From Bacteroidia bacterium (GTDB taxonomy: Bacteria > Bacteroidota > Bacteroidia > Flavobacteriales > Flavobacteriaceae): 55,079 nucleotides of DNA. Position numbers and translations under genes: made by a program. Location: contig JAUIGO010000016.1 of the NCBI GenBank assembly GCA_030429955.1, positions 1-55,079 of the forward strand, in the 5' to 3' direction. Each line of letters starts with the position of its first letter. Positions within the stretch are counted from its first letter, which is position 1. The notes below the pieces were generated by a model. The model searched no databases and had not been told where the DNA came from. It saw nothing but the letters and a program-made list of their open reading frames with translations. Shown here one piece after another: positions 40,061 through 49,700 of the stretch.

Positions 40061-41473
40061 ATGCACTTTAAAAATTATTTTTTATTTCTTCTTTTCGGCT
40101 TTTTAGTTAATTGCAAAGATACTTCATTGGTCACCCCTCAAACAGACAAGGACAATGGAGGTTTGTTCCTGCCTGACGGATTTGGCGCTTTGGTAGTGGT
40201 TGATAGTATTGGAGAGAGCAGACATTTAGCAGTTAACACCAATGGTGACATCTATGTGAAATTACGCATTGACACTGGAGATAAAGGCAACGTTGCTTTA
40301 AGAGATACTGATGGAGATGGAAAAGCAGATATTGTTGAACGTTTTGGAGATTACCCAAACGATGGAAGGTTTGCAACCGAAATGAGAATCCATAAGGGTT
40401 ATTTATATTTTAGTTCGGAATTAGTGATTTATAGGCAGAAATTAACACCTAATAAATTAATACCTGATGGAAAACCAGAAGTTTTGGTTACAGATCCTTT
40501 TCCTATTAGATGGCATAATGCCAAAACTCTGGCATTTGATAATAAAGGTGGAATGTATGTAACGTTTAGTGCGCCAACAAATGCGTGTGAAGATATGAGA
40601 GCCCAAAGAAGTCCGACAGATATTGTGAAGGGTGAATACCCTTGTTCACAATTAGATATTCTTGCTGGTATTTGGAGATTTGATGAAGATAAACCCAATC
40701 AAACCCAATCAGATGGCCGTCGTTATGCAACTGGATTAAGAAGTATAGTTGGAATGTCTTGGAATGATACCGACAATAGTTTGTATGCTATGAATCATGG
40801 AAGAGATTATTTAGATACACGCGCTCCACAGTATTTTAGTGAATGGCAAAACACTATTTTACCAGCAGAAGAGTTTATGAAAATTAAACGAGGTGATGAT
40901 TTTGGGTGGCCATATACCTATTATGACCACTTTAAAGAAAAAAGAATGTTAGCGCCTGAGTATGGAGGCGATGGTATTAAAGAAGCTAATGGGTATACAG
41001 ACCCACTTATGGGAATGCCTGCACATTGGGCTCCCAACGATCTGTTATTTTATAAAGGAGATCAATTTCCGGCACGTTATAAAAAAGGTGCTTTTGTTGC
41101 ATTTCATGGTTCAACCAATAGAAATCCTTATCCACAGGCTGGTTATATTGTTGCCTTCATTCCTTTTGAAAATGGTAAACCAACAAAACAATGGGAGGTT
41201 TTTGCTGATGGTTTTGCAGGTGTAGATACTATTGTAAAAATGCAAGACGCTAAATACAGACCAATGGGATTAGCCGAAGGACCAGATGGTTCCTTGTACA
41301 TTTCTGAGTCCAAACAAGGCAAAATTTGGCGTGTTATTTTTGAAGGCGATACTTCAGCCTTCGGAGCTTCTCAACTTGCTAAAATGGAAAAACTAAAATC
41401 TAGCAGAAGTTATATAAAAATGCCTGAAGAAGGAATTGATAAATTGAAAGCGCCTTTAGAAGAGAATCAATAA
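40061..41473 (+). CDS. PQQ-type sorbosone/glucose dehydrogenase-like lipoprotein
   Basis: The 470-residue protein has a lipoprotein signal ending FGFLVNC (Cys18). The beta-propeller of the L-sorbosone/soluble glucose dehydrogenase type has FLPDGFGALVVVDSIGESRHLAVNTNGDIYVKL, LRDTDGDGKADIVERFGD, RWHNAKTLAFDNKGGMYVTF, YATGLRSIVGMSWN, GDDFGWPYTYYDHF and PMGLAEGPDGSLYISES. Characterised relatives oxidise sugars with pyrroloquinoline quinone; many flavobacterial ones have no known substrate. The protein ends 7 bases before the end of the convergent TonB-receptor gene, which is not necessarily functionally linked. Confidence 0.85.
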   Translation: MHFKNYFLFLLFGFLVNCKDTSLVTPQTDKDNGGLFLPDGFGALVVVDSIGESRHLAVNTNGDIYVKLRIDTGDKGNVALRDTDGDGKADIVERFGDYPNDGRFATEMRIHKGYLYFSSELVIYRQKLTPNKLIPDGKPEVLVTDPFPIRWHNAKTLAFDNKGGMYVTFSAPTNACEDMRAQRSPTDIVKGEYPCSQLDILAGIWRFDEDKPNQTQSDGRRYATGLRSIVGMSWNDTDNSLYAMNHGRDYLDTRAPQYFSEWQNTILPAEEFMKIKRGDDFGWPYTYYDHFKEKRMLAPEYGGDGIKEANGYTDPLMGMPAHWAPNDLLFYKGDQFPARYKKGAFVAFHGSTNRNPYPQAGYIVAFIPFENGKPTKQWEVFADGFAGVDTIVKMQDAKYRPMGLAEGPDGSLYISESKQGKIWRVIFEGDTSAFGASQLAKMEKLKSSRSYIKMPEEGIDKLKAPLEENQ

Positions 41474-41480
41474 ATTACAT

Positions 41481-43763
41481 TTATTTTAAAAGGTATTTTA
41501 AATTTAAACCAGCATAATAATTACTTGGCTCTCCAGGATAATAATACCTAGGAGCACTGCCTCCGAAACTACTAGCGTTAATGGAAAGCATAGAGGCATA
41601 CTTTTCATTAAAAATATTGTTAAATCCTATAAATAAATCAAACTGTAATTTTTTTGTTTCGTTTGATTTATAGCCTAATTTTGAATTCACTAATTGGTAG
41701 CTCCCAGAGTAAATAGTATTATCATCTCTCAAGGGAATTTTACCAACATGATTGTAGTTTAGTAAACCATATAGTCCAAAACTAGTATCAAAATTTAATA
41801 TTGAGTTTAATGTAAAATCAGGAACTCCAGTTAAATCATTGCCAGAATAATCTTCACTGTCATCAATAAATGTATCAAATTTAAAAGCATTATATGCAAA
41901 AGCATTATTGCTATTAATTTTTAGATTAGTTGTATTTAGCAAATTATAACCTAAACTTAATTCAATACCATTATAATTCGTTTTGCCTGCATTAACACCT
42001 ATAAATTGATCGTCTGAAGTTCGTCTAGCAACTAATAAATCTTTTACAATCATTTTATAAATAGCAATATCATAATGAAGTGATTTGTTGAAAATTTCAC
42101 CACGACTGCCTATTTCATAATTCCATCCACTTTCAGGTTTAATGTTGGTATTTATTAAGCCATCTGGCAACAGAGTTTCTTCTAATGAAGGTGGTGAGAA
42201 GCCATGACTTATAGATGCATATAAAATAGACTGTTTGGTTAATTGATAGGTTAGTCCAAATTTTGGAGAGATAATTGTATTAAAATCAAAATCACCAGAA
42301 AAGTTTACACCATCATCAATAAACTTGTCATTTAAGGAGTACGATGTATGATTAATGTTAAACCCAAAGGATGTAGTCATGGTTTCAGAAAGCTTATAGC
42401 TTGAATCAAAAAATACGTTTATATAATCACGCTTTTCTTTAAAGTCAGAACTTAAATCTCCTTGTACTGAGCCTTCTTCAGGAGGGAAATCATTATATAG
42501 ATTTTCAAAGGTTTGATATGAATTAGAATCTTTAAAAAATTCGCCACCAAGTGTCCAATCAAGTTGTTTCTGAAATAATGTTACTTTTGAAATTACTCTA
42601 GTTCTCAAACCAATTCCATAAGTTTCTTCTTGAAGAATGTTAAATGGCCTAGGTTCGTATGAATCTAAAAAAGATGTGAAAACACTTGTTTTTTGTTTCG
42701 TATTGTTATTGTAAATGTGTTCCCAAGATAAACCAAACAATCCCTTCTTGTAATCTTCAAACCCTTTAGATCTTCCCCAAGTAAATGCAGATGAGGTTGG
42801 GTTATTTAAATAATCATCCTCATTAATAGAGCTAGGTATAAACGCTTTTAAATCTATATAACTTGCTACAAAAGTGAGTTTGTTTGAATTATTTATAAAG
42901 TGGTTTGAAGCGATTGTTATGGTTTGCCTGTCAGTTTTATTGTTTTCTCTATAACCATCACTTTGAAGATTTGAATAGCTAAACTTAGCTTTGTTTTTTT
43001 GATTGCCTAAACTAGCTTGCAATAAGTATTTTTGCATGCCATAAGAACCAAAAGTATAATTTGTATTTATAGAAGTACTTGTATATAATCCTTTGTTTGG
43101 AATTAATTGAATAGTTCCTCCTAATCCTGCGCCATAAATACTTGAAGAAGGTCCTTTTAATATTTCTATTTGGCCTAAAGTGCTCATTTCAATATCTTCA
43201 ACTGTTGATGCTCCAGAACCATTAGTAAGAGGTATGTCTTCGTAGTAAGCTCTAATTTTACTCGTTCCAAATAAATTTCTTGAACCTATTCCACGTATGG
43301 TAACTCTGTTTGTGGTCAATGTTCCATTATGCATATAAATTCCAGGAATGGTGTTAAGTATTGGCGCAATATTCGTACTGTTATTAAGGTTAATTTGGGA
43401 AGTGTTGAGAACGGAAATTGCTGTTGGTAAGTTTTTTAGCTGACTCTGAAAATTATCTGTTGTAATTGTAATTTCGTTTAATATTTCTGTAATAGGTATA
43501 AGCTCAACTAAAGTAAATGTTGATGCATCTATATCCAAGGTTTTAGAAATATAGCCTTCCTTTGAAAATGTATAAGTTCCTGATTTTGTAATATAAAAAT
43601 AACCAAAATCATTAGTTGTAATTAAAGTGCCATCAGAACTTGTAATTGAAACTTTAGATAATTCGGTTGAGTTTATATTGGCCACAACTTTCCCATTACT
43701 TTGTTGAGCAAAAGATTGCATTACAAAAAAAACAGAGAAAAGCGAAATGAGAATTACTTTCAT
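41481..43763 (-). CDS. TonB-dependent receptor
   Basis: The 760-residue outer-membrane receptor has a signal peptide (1-19, ending QSFAQ), a short carboxypeptidase-regulatory-like beta domain (about 20-95, GYFYITKSGTYTFSKEGYISKTLDI), a plug domain (about 105-225: AISVLNTSQI, NTIPGIYMHNG, TIRGIGSRNLFGTSKIRAYYEDIPL, IEILKGPSSSIYGAGLGGTI) and a 22-strand barrel with TonB-receptor features near the end (PSLEETLLPDG, FNNIFNEKYASM). The FecA/CirA-like plug suggests uptake of an iron complex or other small ligand. No SusD partner is present, so it is not a SusC-type glycan importer. Confidence 0.9.
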   Translation of the reverse strand: MKVILISLFSVFFVMQSFAQQSNGKVVANINSTELSKVSITSSDGTLITTNDFGYFYITKSGTYTFSKEGYISKTLDIDASTFTLVELIPITEILNEITITTDNFQSQLKNLPTAISVLNTSQINLNNSTNIAPILNTIPGIYMHNGTLTTNRVTIRGIGSRNLFGTSKIRAYYEDIPLTNGSGASTVEDIEMSTLGQIEILKGPSSSIYGAGLGGTIQLIPNKGLYTSTSINTNYTFGSYGMQKYLLQASLGNQKNKAKFSYSNLQSDGYRENNKTDRQTITIASNHFINNSNKLTFVASYIDLKAFIPSSINEDDYLNNPTSSAFTWGRSKGFEDYKKGLFGLSWEHIYNNNTKQKTSVFTSFLDSYEPRPFNILQEETYGIGLRTRVISKVTLFQKQLDWTLGGEFFKDSNSYQTFENLYNDFPPEEGSVQGDLSSDFKEKRDYINVFFDSSYKLSETMTTSFGFNINHTSYSLNDKFIDDGVNFSGDFDFNTIISPKFGLTYQLTKQSILYASISHGFSPPSLEETLLPDGLINTNIKPESGWNYEIGSRGEIFNKSLHYDIAIYKMIVKDLLVARRTSDDQFIGVNAGKTNYNGIELSLGYNLLNTTNLKINSNNAFAYNAFKFDTFIDDSEDYSGNDLTGVPDFTLNSILNFDTSFGLYGLLNYNHVGKIPLRDDNTIYSGSYQLVNSKLGYKSNETKKLQFDLFIGFNNIFNEKYASMLSINASSFGGSAPRYYYPGEPSNYYAGLNLKYLLK

Positions 43764-44070
43764 AAGAGCGTAAATTTAAAAAATGTTTATTTTAAAAGCA
43801 TAAATAATTTACTACATAAATAGTAGGCGTTTTTTAAGACAAAGTATCAAACTTCCTAGACCTTAAATATTGGTTAAATAACCTTGTGACAAAATGAGCA
43901 ATTTTTAAATAACTAAACGCCTTGTAAGAGTATTCTTATTTAAAATAGCATTTTAACTAAAAAAGATTTAAAATATTTGTTTAATTCAAAATAAAAATTA
44001 CTTTTATCCGATATTTATGACACTTTATCGATAAAGTGTTTTTAATGTCTGCGCCCCAAATCTTATAAAT
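43764..44070. other. Divergent intergenic region (TonB receptor / large surface protein)
   Basis: There is no gene in this 307-bp AT-rich stretch. It should hold both divergent promoters, but no perfect TAnnTTTG is seen: 43771-43778 gives TAAATTTA on the minus strand and 44012-44019 gives TATTTATG on the plus strand. Its one clear structure is the palindrome at 44020. Confidence 0.5.
44020..44039. promoter_or_regulatory. 20-bp perfect palindrome upstream of the large surface protein
   Basis: ACACTTTATC is followed by its exact reverse complement GATAAAGTGT and then TTTT. It ends 31 bases before the ATG at 44071. It may be an operator, or a hairpin acting as attenuator or terminator. Confidence 0.55.
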
Positions 44071-47000
44071 ATGGAAAAAAAGTACTTCTCTGGCGCGCAG
44101 ATTTTATTTGTCTTATCCTTGATTTTTATAACAAGTATAAGTTATGCTCAAGTAATGCAATTAGAGGTAATAGGAGGCAATGTAGTAACACAAGGATCAA
44201 CAGTTACTATTAATGCTGGAAATAGCCTCAATTTTCGAATGACCAATGTTGAAACAAATAATTGCAGGAATCTCAAAATTGAAGATGTTGATATATCAAA
44301 TACTACAGATTTTGCAATAGATCCAAACAACCCCAAAGGGAATATCAAACCTGAAGATTGTCCAGGTGGCAAAAAGGAAATTGATTTTGAGATATACAAC
44401 ATCAGCAGTTCTTCTTGCTCTACTGTTAGTACACTTGTTACCATTGAAATAAAAGACCAAAGTGATTTCACTTTTACTTTGCAAGTTAATTCCTCTCCAG
44501 AAATTTATGTGTTTGGTGCTGATTATCCTTTCGGAGAAATTTTTCATGGAGATACAACTACTTCTGCTGATAATAACACCTATTTTGGTGTTGTTGATGA
44601 AGGCAATGTTGTAACTAGAAGATACGCTGTGGCAAATATTGGTAGTTGTGACTTAGATATTACAGCGTTGTCTAGCACAAACTCAGATTTTGATGTTACC
44701 TCACCATATACAATTCCCTTTACAGGTCTTGACCCTTATTATTATATTGTAATCGATGTTGCTTTTACAGCACCTGTTGCCGGAACAGGTACCCAAACAT
44801 CTACAATTAGCATTTCAAATAACGACAATACTACGTTTACATTTGATGTAAGTGCAGAAATGTTTAATGAAAACATTCCAGGTCCTGGAGGTGTAACAGC
44901 AGATTTTAGACTTTGGTTAAAATCAACTAGAGGCATAGTAGAATCAAGCTCTAAAGTTTCCGAGTGGAAAGATTTAGGGACTAATGGTAAAGATGCCATT
45001 CAGCCAGTTTCTGCAAATCAACCAACATACTTAGATACAGAGACAGACAACATCAACTTTAATCCAGTAATTAAGTTTGAAAATGATGGAGGTAGTTTAG
45101 AACAATACTTGTATAACTCTACAAATGGCTTTTATAGTCAGGATATTTTTATTGTAATGATACCTGATGAAACTATGGATAGCTCATCCTCTAGAAATAC
45201 TATTTTTGCTGGTACTTCAACAGGTCTTGCAGGTGATATTACTGGAGTTGGTTTTGGAGATTATAACTCTAGATTTACTAATGAAGTATTATCTTATGGT
45301 CAAGACTTAATATCTCCTATTGGATTATTTAATGGAGTGGCTGATGTTACAACTACTTCTTATGAGAACGCAGGAATTATAAATGTGCGAAACAACACAA
45401 AAATATTGCCAAGTGGTCAAGATATTCTCTATAATTCAAATATGTTAACAACAACAGCGATTAATGATATTCCATACTTGAATATTGGGTTTACAGACCC
45501 TCTTCCACCATTTACTGTGCATGGTTCGGAATATTGGATTGGTAGAAATTTTGACATTCAAGGAAGTTTAAACGGTCGTGTGGCTGAGATATTTACGTTC
45601 GCAGAAAGAGTATCTGATAATGATAGACAAAAAATAGAATCCTATTTAGGTATAAAATATGGTATTACATTAGGCTCATCAACAGAAGCAACAAAAGATT
45701 ATGTAAACTCATTTGATACTTCCGTTTGGGATATTTCTGCAAATTCAGGCTACAATTATGATGTTGCTGGAATAGGTAGAGACTCTATTTCAGATTTAAA
45801 CCAGAAACAATCCAAATCAATAAATTACGCAAATGCAGTAGCAATAGGTTTGGGTGGTATTAGTGATACAAATAGTGCGAACTCAAATGAATTTACAAAA
45901 GATGGTGATTTTTTAGTTTGGGGAAATAATAATGGAGCATTTTCAGGCACAAACACAAATTCTATTACTATTGGGACAGGAATTACGACTTCTGTAACAC
46001 GTATTGATAGAAAATGGAAAATTGTTGAAACAAACGAAGATGTTAATGGTGATGTTCAAACAGTTTTTGTTTCAATCCCTTCCGCAGCATTTAGTAGTTT
46101 TACAAAATTGGATTCAGAAGAATATGCCCTAATAGTAGCGGATAATGGTAATTTTGCAGATGGAGATATTATTGATGTTATTCCATTAAGATCAGATGGA
46201 GGATCAAATCTGTATACATGGTATAATTTTGATGAAACCAAATATTTTACATTTGGCAAAACATCAAAATGGTCAGAAAATCATTCAATAAGTATTGCTT
46301 CTGGTGACTTCTTAGTTGGTGAGTATGAACTAAACTTGAATGTAGATTCATTTACTATTTCTGCATGGATAAAAACATCATCAAATGCAAGCACAAGGAC
46401 TTTAATGGCTAAAGGCGAAAAACTGCAAATAAGACTCAACAGCTCTGATCAAGTTGAAGTGATGATTGACGATACTACAACACCAAAATATATTTCTGAT
46501 ATGATTATTGGTGATGGTAAATGGCATCAACTTACCCTTGTTTATGATAGCGCATCTATATACCTATATGTAGATGGTGTTCTAGATAAATCTGTCCAAG
46601 ATGTGGTTCACCCTTCACCTAATTATAACCATTTTTCTATTGGAGCAATCTATATTGATAAAGATGACATTATTAATCCCTTTTTAGGAGAAATTGATGA
46701 GGTATACATTTGGGATTTGGCACTATCTGAAGAACAAATCCGTTACTTAATGAATCAGGAAATTGAACGATTTGATGATAGTGGAACAGACTATGTAAGT
46801 GGTAAGGTATTGCCTCAAGCTTCTGCAAGCAATCCAATTGGTACAATACCTTGGAGTAATTTGAGAGTTTATTATGATTTTAACTCTTTTTATGGCTCAA
46901 CGGTTGAAGGCTTAACAGATGAAAGATATTTTTTAAGAATTAAGCAATTAAGTAAGAGCAAAACCATTTTAGATGATCAAACCGTCCCTGTTCCTTATAT

Positions 47001-48993
47001 TTCAGCTGCAGACGGTTCTTGGGATGACGTATCAACTTGGAGCAACAATAACGATGTGATTGTGCCAAATACTTTAGGACTTGATGATAGTACCAATATA
47101 GATTGGAATATTGTTCAAACAACACACAATATAACTTCAGGGTTTAGAGATATTAAGCTTCTTGGATTAAAAAACAATACTGGAAAAATAACAATTGCAA
47201 ATCCTATAGATAATCAGGATGAAACAAACTCAGGGCAAAGCTTAACAGTTACGCATTACTTAGAAATAGATGGTGTTGTCGATTTAGTTGGCGAATCACA
47301 ATTAATTCAAATAGAAGGAAGTGTGTTAGACGCTGATAGTGGTGGTTTTATTGAAAGAGATCAACAAGGAACCGCAAATGGTTTCAATTACAACTATTGG
47401 TCATCTTCTGTAAGCCCTATAGCTGGAAATACAGCAACGCGAGGTACAGGAGTATCCAGTACTAATACTAATCATACAATCTCTGGATTTTTAAATGATG
47501 GAACTATTTCATCTTCTTACGGAACATTAACTTTTGCATCTTCTTATGCTGCTGCAGATTCAGATACTCCAACTACTCCTAGAACGCTAAGCACATATTG
47601 GATGTACAAATATTATGGACCTACAAATGATTATTACGCTTGGTCTTCAATAGATGAAAACTCATCCATTCTTCCAGGGGAAGGTTATACCATGAAAGGA
47701 ACGTCAGGTTCAGCAGATATTTCTTCAACATTTCAAAACTACGTTTTTAAAGGACGTCCAAATAATGGTGATATTACGTTGCAACTAGATAAATCATCCG
47801 GAGATGTAGATAGGTTAGTCGGAAACCCTTATCCATCAGCAATAGATGCAACAGAATTTATTTTAGACAACTTGCATACTTCTGTAGGTGGAAACAATGC
47901 CACAGGAACAGTATTTAATGGCGCTTTATATTTTTGGGATCACTTTGGAGAAGAAAACTCTCATAATATTGGAGATTATGTTGGAGGCTATGCAACTAGA
48001 AACTTAACAGGTGGAGCCGCAGCCATATCAAATGATAGTCGTATAAACAATACATCAGATAATGGTAATCCAGCAACTGGAACTAAGGTTCCAGGAGAAT
48101 ATATTGCTGTCAATCAAGGTTTCTTTGTTACAACAGCTTTAGATGGTTTTGATGATGGAAATTCAAGCCCATTGGTAACTATTGATGGAGGAGATATTGT
48201 GTTTAAGAATAGTCAACGTGCTTTTGTAAGAGAAAATACATCAACATCAATATTTTTAAATCCTAATGATGATGCATTAGACGATACGTTTAAAACCACA
48301 AGTAATTCAGATCAAGTAATTGGCAACACACCAACCATTAGACTTGTTTATCATTCACCAAAAGGCTATCACAGACAAATTGTATTAGGTGTTGAAGCTT
48401 CAGCGTCAAATGATTTTGATTTAGGTTACGATGCCTTTATGATTGATGTTAATGAAGAAGATATGTATTGGGTTTTAGCTGATAATAAATTTGTGATACA
48501 AGGTGTAAATAATTTTAATGCATCTCAAGAATTTAATCTAGGACTAATTGTTAATGAAGCAGGAAATATAAAAATTGAATTAGATGCTTTAAGAAATGTT
48601 GAAACCAATCTTAATCTCTTTATCAAAGATAATTTAACAGGCGAAACGCATAAAATTAATGACAAAGCTTTTGAAATGTATTTAGAACCTGGAGAGTACA
48701 ATGAAAGATTTAAGTTAGTCTTCCAATCAGAAATCTTATCTGTTAATGATAATCATAATGAAGATGATAATATTATTTATTACGATTCAATAACAAAACA
48801 AATAAAAGTTATAAGTGTTGATGAATTAAGTATATTGGATGCAACACTATATAATATTATTGGCCAATCAATTACTGAATTGGTTTTTAGTTCTGATAAA
48901 ATCTCTCAGCCATTAAATGTAAATTCTGGCGTTTATATTGTTCAGTTAAATACACCAAATGGATTTATTAATAGAAAATTGATTATTAATTGA
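44071..48993 (+). CDS. Very large T9SS-sorted surface protein with LamG domain
   Basis: The 1640-residue protein has a signal peptide (about 1-26, SISYAQ), a choice-of-anchor D-type immunoglobulin-like domain (about 145-265, GNVVTRRYAVANIGSCDLDI), a repeat region seen in many flavobacterial surface proteins (about 275-535, ending RQKIESYLGIKYGITL), and a LamG/concanavalin-like domain (about 735-900: FTISAWIKTSS, KWHQLTLVYDSASIYLYVDG, GEIDEVYIWDLALSEEQIRYL). A long beta region with FNYNYWSSSVSP and VGNPYPSAID follows, then a T9SS type A sorting domain (about 1557-1640, ATLYNIIGQSI to FINRKLIIN). It is probably a surface adhesin or carbohydrate-binding protein. No catalytic site is seen. Confidence 0.88.
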   Translation: MEKKYFSGAQILFVLSLIFITSISYAQVMQLEVIGGNVVTQGSTVTINAGNSLNFRMTNVETNNCRNLKIEDVDISNTTDFAIDPNNPKGNIKPEDCPGGKKEIDFEIYNISSSSCSTVSTLVTIEIKDQSDFTFTLQVNSSPEIYVFGADYPFGEIFHGDTTTSADNNTYFGVVDEGNVVTRRYAVANIGSCDLDITALSSTNSDFDVTSPYTIPFTGLDPYYYIVIDVAFTAPVAGTGTQTSTISISNNDNTTFTFDVSAEMFNENIPGPGGVTADFRLWLKSTRGIVESSSKVSEWKDLGTNGKDAIQPVSANQPTYLDTETDNINFNPVIKFENDGGSLEQYLYNSTNGFYSQDIFIVMIPDETMDSSSSRNTIFAGTSTGLAGDITGVGFGDYNSRFTNEVLSYGQDLISPIGLFNGVADVTTTSYENAGIINVRNNTKILPSGQDILYNSNMLTTTAINDIPYLNIGFTDPLPPFTVHGSEYWIGRNFDIQGSLNGRVAEIFTFAERVSDNDRQKIESYLGIKYGITLGSSTEATKDYVNSFDTSVWDISANSGYNYDVAGIGRDSISDLNQKQSKSINYANAVAIGLGGISDTNSANSNEFTKDGDFLVWGNNNGAFSGTNTNSITIGTGITTSVTRIDRKWKIVETNEDVNGDVQTVFVSIPSAAFSSFTKLDSEEYALIVADNGNFADGDIIDVIPLRSDGGSNLYTWYNFDETKYFTFGKTSKWSENHSISIASGDFLVGEYELNLNVDSFTISAWIKTSSNASTRTLMAKGEKLQIRLNSSDQVEVMIDDTTTPKYISDMIIGDGKWHQLTLVYDSASIYLYVDGVLDKSVQDVVHPSPNYNHFSIGAIYIDKDDIINPFLGEIDEVYIWDLALSEEQIRYLMNQEIERFDDSGTDYVSGKVLPQASASNPIGTIPWSNLRVYYDFNSFYGSTVEGLTDERYFLRIKQLSKSKTILDDQTVPVPYISAADGSWDDVSTWSNNNDVIVPNTLGLDDSTNIDWNIVQTTHNITSGFRDIKLLGLKNNTGKITIANPIDNQDETNSGQSLTVTHYLEIDGVVDLVGESQLIQIEGSVLDADSGGFIERDQQGTANGFNYNYWSSSVSPIAGNTATRGTGVSSTNTNHTISGFLNDGTISSSYGTLTFASSYAAADSDTPTTPRTLSTYWMYKYYGPTNDYYAWSSIDENSSILPGEGYTMKGTSGSADISSTFQNYVFKGRPNNGDITLQLDKSSGDVDRLVGNPYPSAIDATEFILDNLHTSVGGNNATGTVFNGALYFWDHFGEENSHNIGDYVGGYATRNLTGGAAAISNDSRINNTSDNGNPATGTKVPGEYIAVNQGFFVTTALDGFDDGNSSPLVTIDGGDIVFKNSQRAFVRENTSTSIFLNPNDDALDDTFKTTSNSDQVIGNTPTIRLVYHSPKGYHRQIVLGVEASASNDFDLGYDAFMIDVNEEDMYWVLADNKFVIQGVNNFNASQEFNLGLIVNEAGNIKIELDALRNVETNLNLFIKDNLTGETHKINDKAFEMYLEPGEYNERFKLVFQSEILSVNDNHNEDDNIIYYDSITKQIKVISVDELSILDATLYNIIGQSITELVFSSDKISQPLNVNSGVYIVQLNTPNGFINRKLIIN

Positions 48994-49085
48994 TTTAAAA
49001 TTTTAAATTCGACAAAATGTTTATAACCCAGTCAAATTGTTAATAAGTATAATATTTATGTAGGAAAAGTTCTAAAAATATGCGT

Positions 49086-49130
49086 TTAATCGATAAAATA
49101 AAGCACTTAATCGTAATTTTTATATCTTCG
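49086..49130 (+). promoter_or_regulatory. Putative promoter with direct repeat TTAATCG before the small peptide gene
   Basis: TTAATCG occurs at 49086-49092 and again at 49107-49113, exactly 21 bp apart (two helix turns), followed by TATCTTCG at 49123-49130, one base from TAnnTTTG. This fits an activator binding direct repeats on one face. Confidence 0.4.
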
Positions 49131-49136
49131 CCTAAG

Positions 49137-49375
49137 TTCAAAGTATTTTTACTGCTCTTATTAAGCCCCAAAGAATTCCCTCTGCTTTATAAGAAAAATT
49201 AATTATCCATTTTAACTATTTTCAATAGTTATTCCCTCATTATTATTTTAAACACGTTTTTGTGTGTTTAGGTATTATTAATCCGTTGTGCTCCCTCACA
49301 ATACTAAAAGCTATTTATATGTACTTTAAAAAAGACATTTAATAGAAAAATAATAATAACCCTAAACTAATAATT
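49137..49375 (+). other. Long leader of the small peptide gene
   Basis: The 382-bp gap between the surface protein and the peptide gene has no other ORF. In the part expected to be transcribed, TCCCTC occurs three times at near-regular spacing (49177, 49233, 49292), and TAAACAC/GTGTTTA forms a 7-bp hairpin (49249-49270). The same hexamer is in the candidate small RNA at 52552. The leader is long for a flavobacterial gene. Confidence 0.4.
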
Positions 49376-49552
49376 ATGAAAACCCTAAAAATTACACTTA
49401 TGTTAGCTGTATTTTGTTTAACTGTTTCTGGATCTAGTTTTAAGAATTCAAAAGAAGGAGTAAACGAAACTTTAAAAGAAATTAATGGAGCAGAAATGCA
49501 ATATGCAGGTCCTGTTTCAAAAGATAAAAATAAATTACCAGGACAAGTATAA
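49376..49552 (+). CDS. Small secreted peptide precursor (58 residues), unknown family
   Basis: The ATG opens a 58-codon frame beginning MKTLKITLMLAVFCLTVSGS, a textbook Sec signal peptide, followed by about 38 hydrophilic residues (SFKNSKEGVNETLKEINGAE, then a Gly/Pro/Lys-rich end LPGQV). The Cys in the hydrophobic core is not in a lipobox. A strong intrinsic terminator follows 23 bases after the stop, so this is a monocistronic transcript with a long leader. It sits between the T9SS surface protein and a sensor kinase gene. A signalling peptide, small envelope component or toxin-like peptide are all possible; I do not recognise the family. Confidence 0.7.
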   Translation: MKTLKITLMLAVFCLTVSGSSFKNSKEGVNETLKEINGAEMQYAGPVSKDKNKLPGQV

Positions 49553-49575
49553 ATTCAAGTAAATTTTGTTTAAGT

Positions 49576-49614
49576 AAAGCCTTTGTGAATTATTTCGCAA
49601 AGGCTTTATTTTTT
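49576..49614 (+). terminator. Intrinsic terminator of the small peptide gene
   Basis: AAAGCCTTTG and CAAAGGCTTT pair perfectly over 10 bp around a 12-nt loop and are followed by a T-rich run. Confidence 0.92.
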
Positions 49615-49667
49615 GCAATAAATCAAAAGAAGAGCATAGTTTAATTTAATTCATTCTAAAAAAATTA

Positions 49668-49675
49668 TACATTTG
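49668..49675 (+). promoter_or_regulatory. -7 element TACATTTG of the TPR kinase operon
   Basis: Perfect TAnnTTTG, 25 bases before the TTG start at 49701. It supports transcription of the kinase separately from the peptide gene. Confidence 0.55.
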
Positions 49676-49700
49676 GGATATCATCTAAAAAACATCTGAT

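Noticed and set aside
48993-49008. A/T-only palindrome ATTTAAAA/TTTTAAAT after the large surface protein
   Set aside because: Palindromes of pure A/T are common in this composition; with no GC pairs it is a weak terminator at best.
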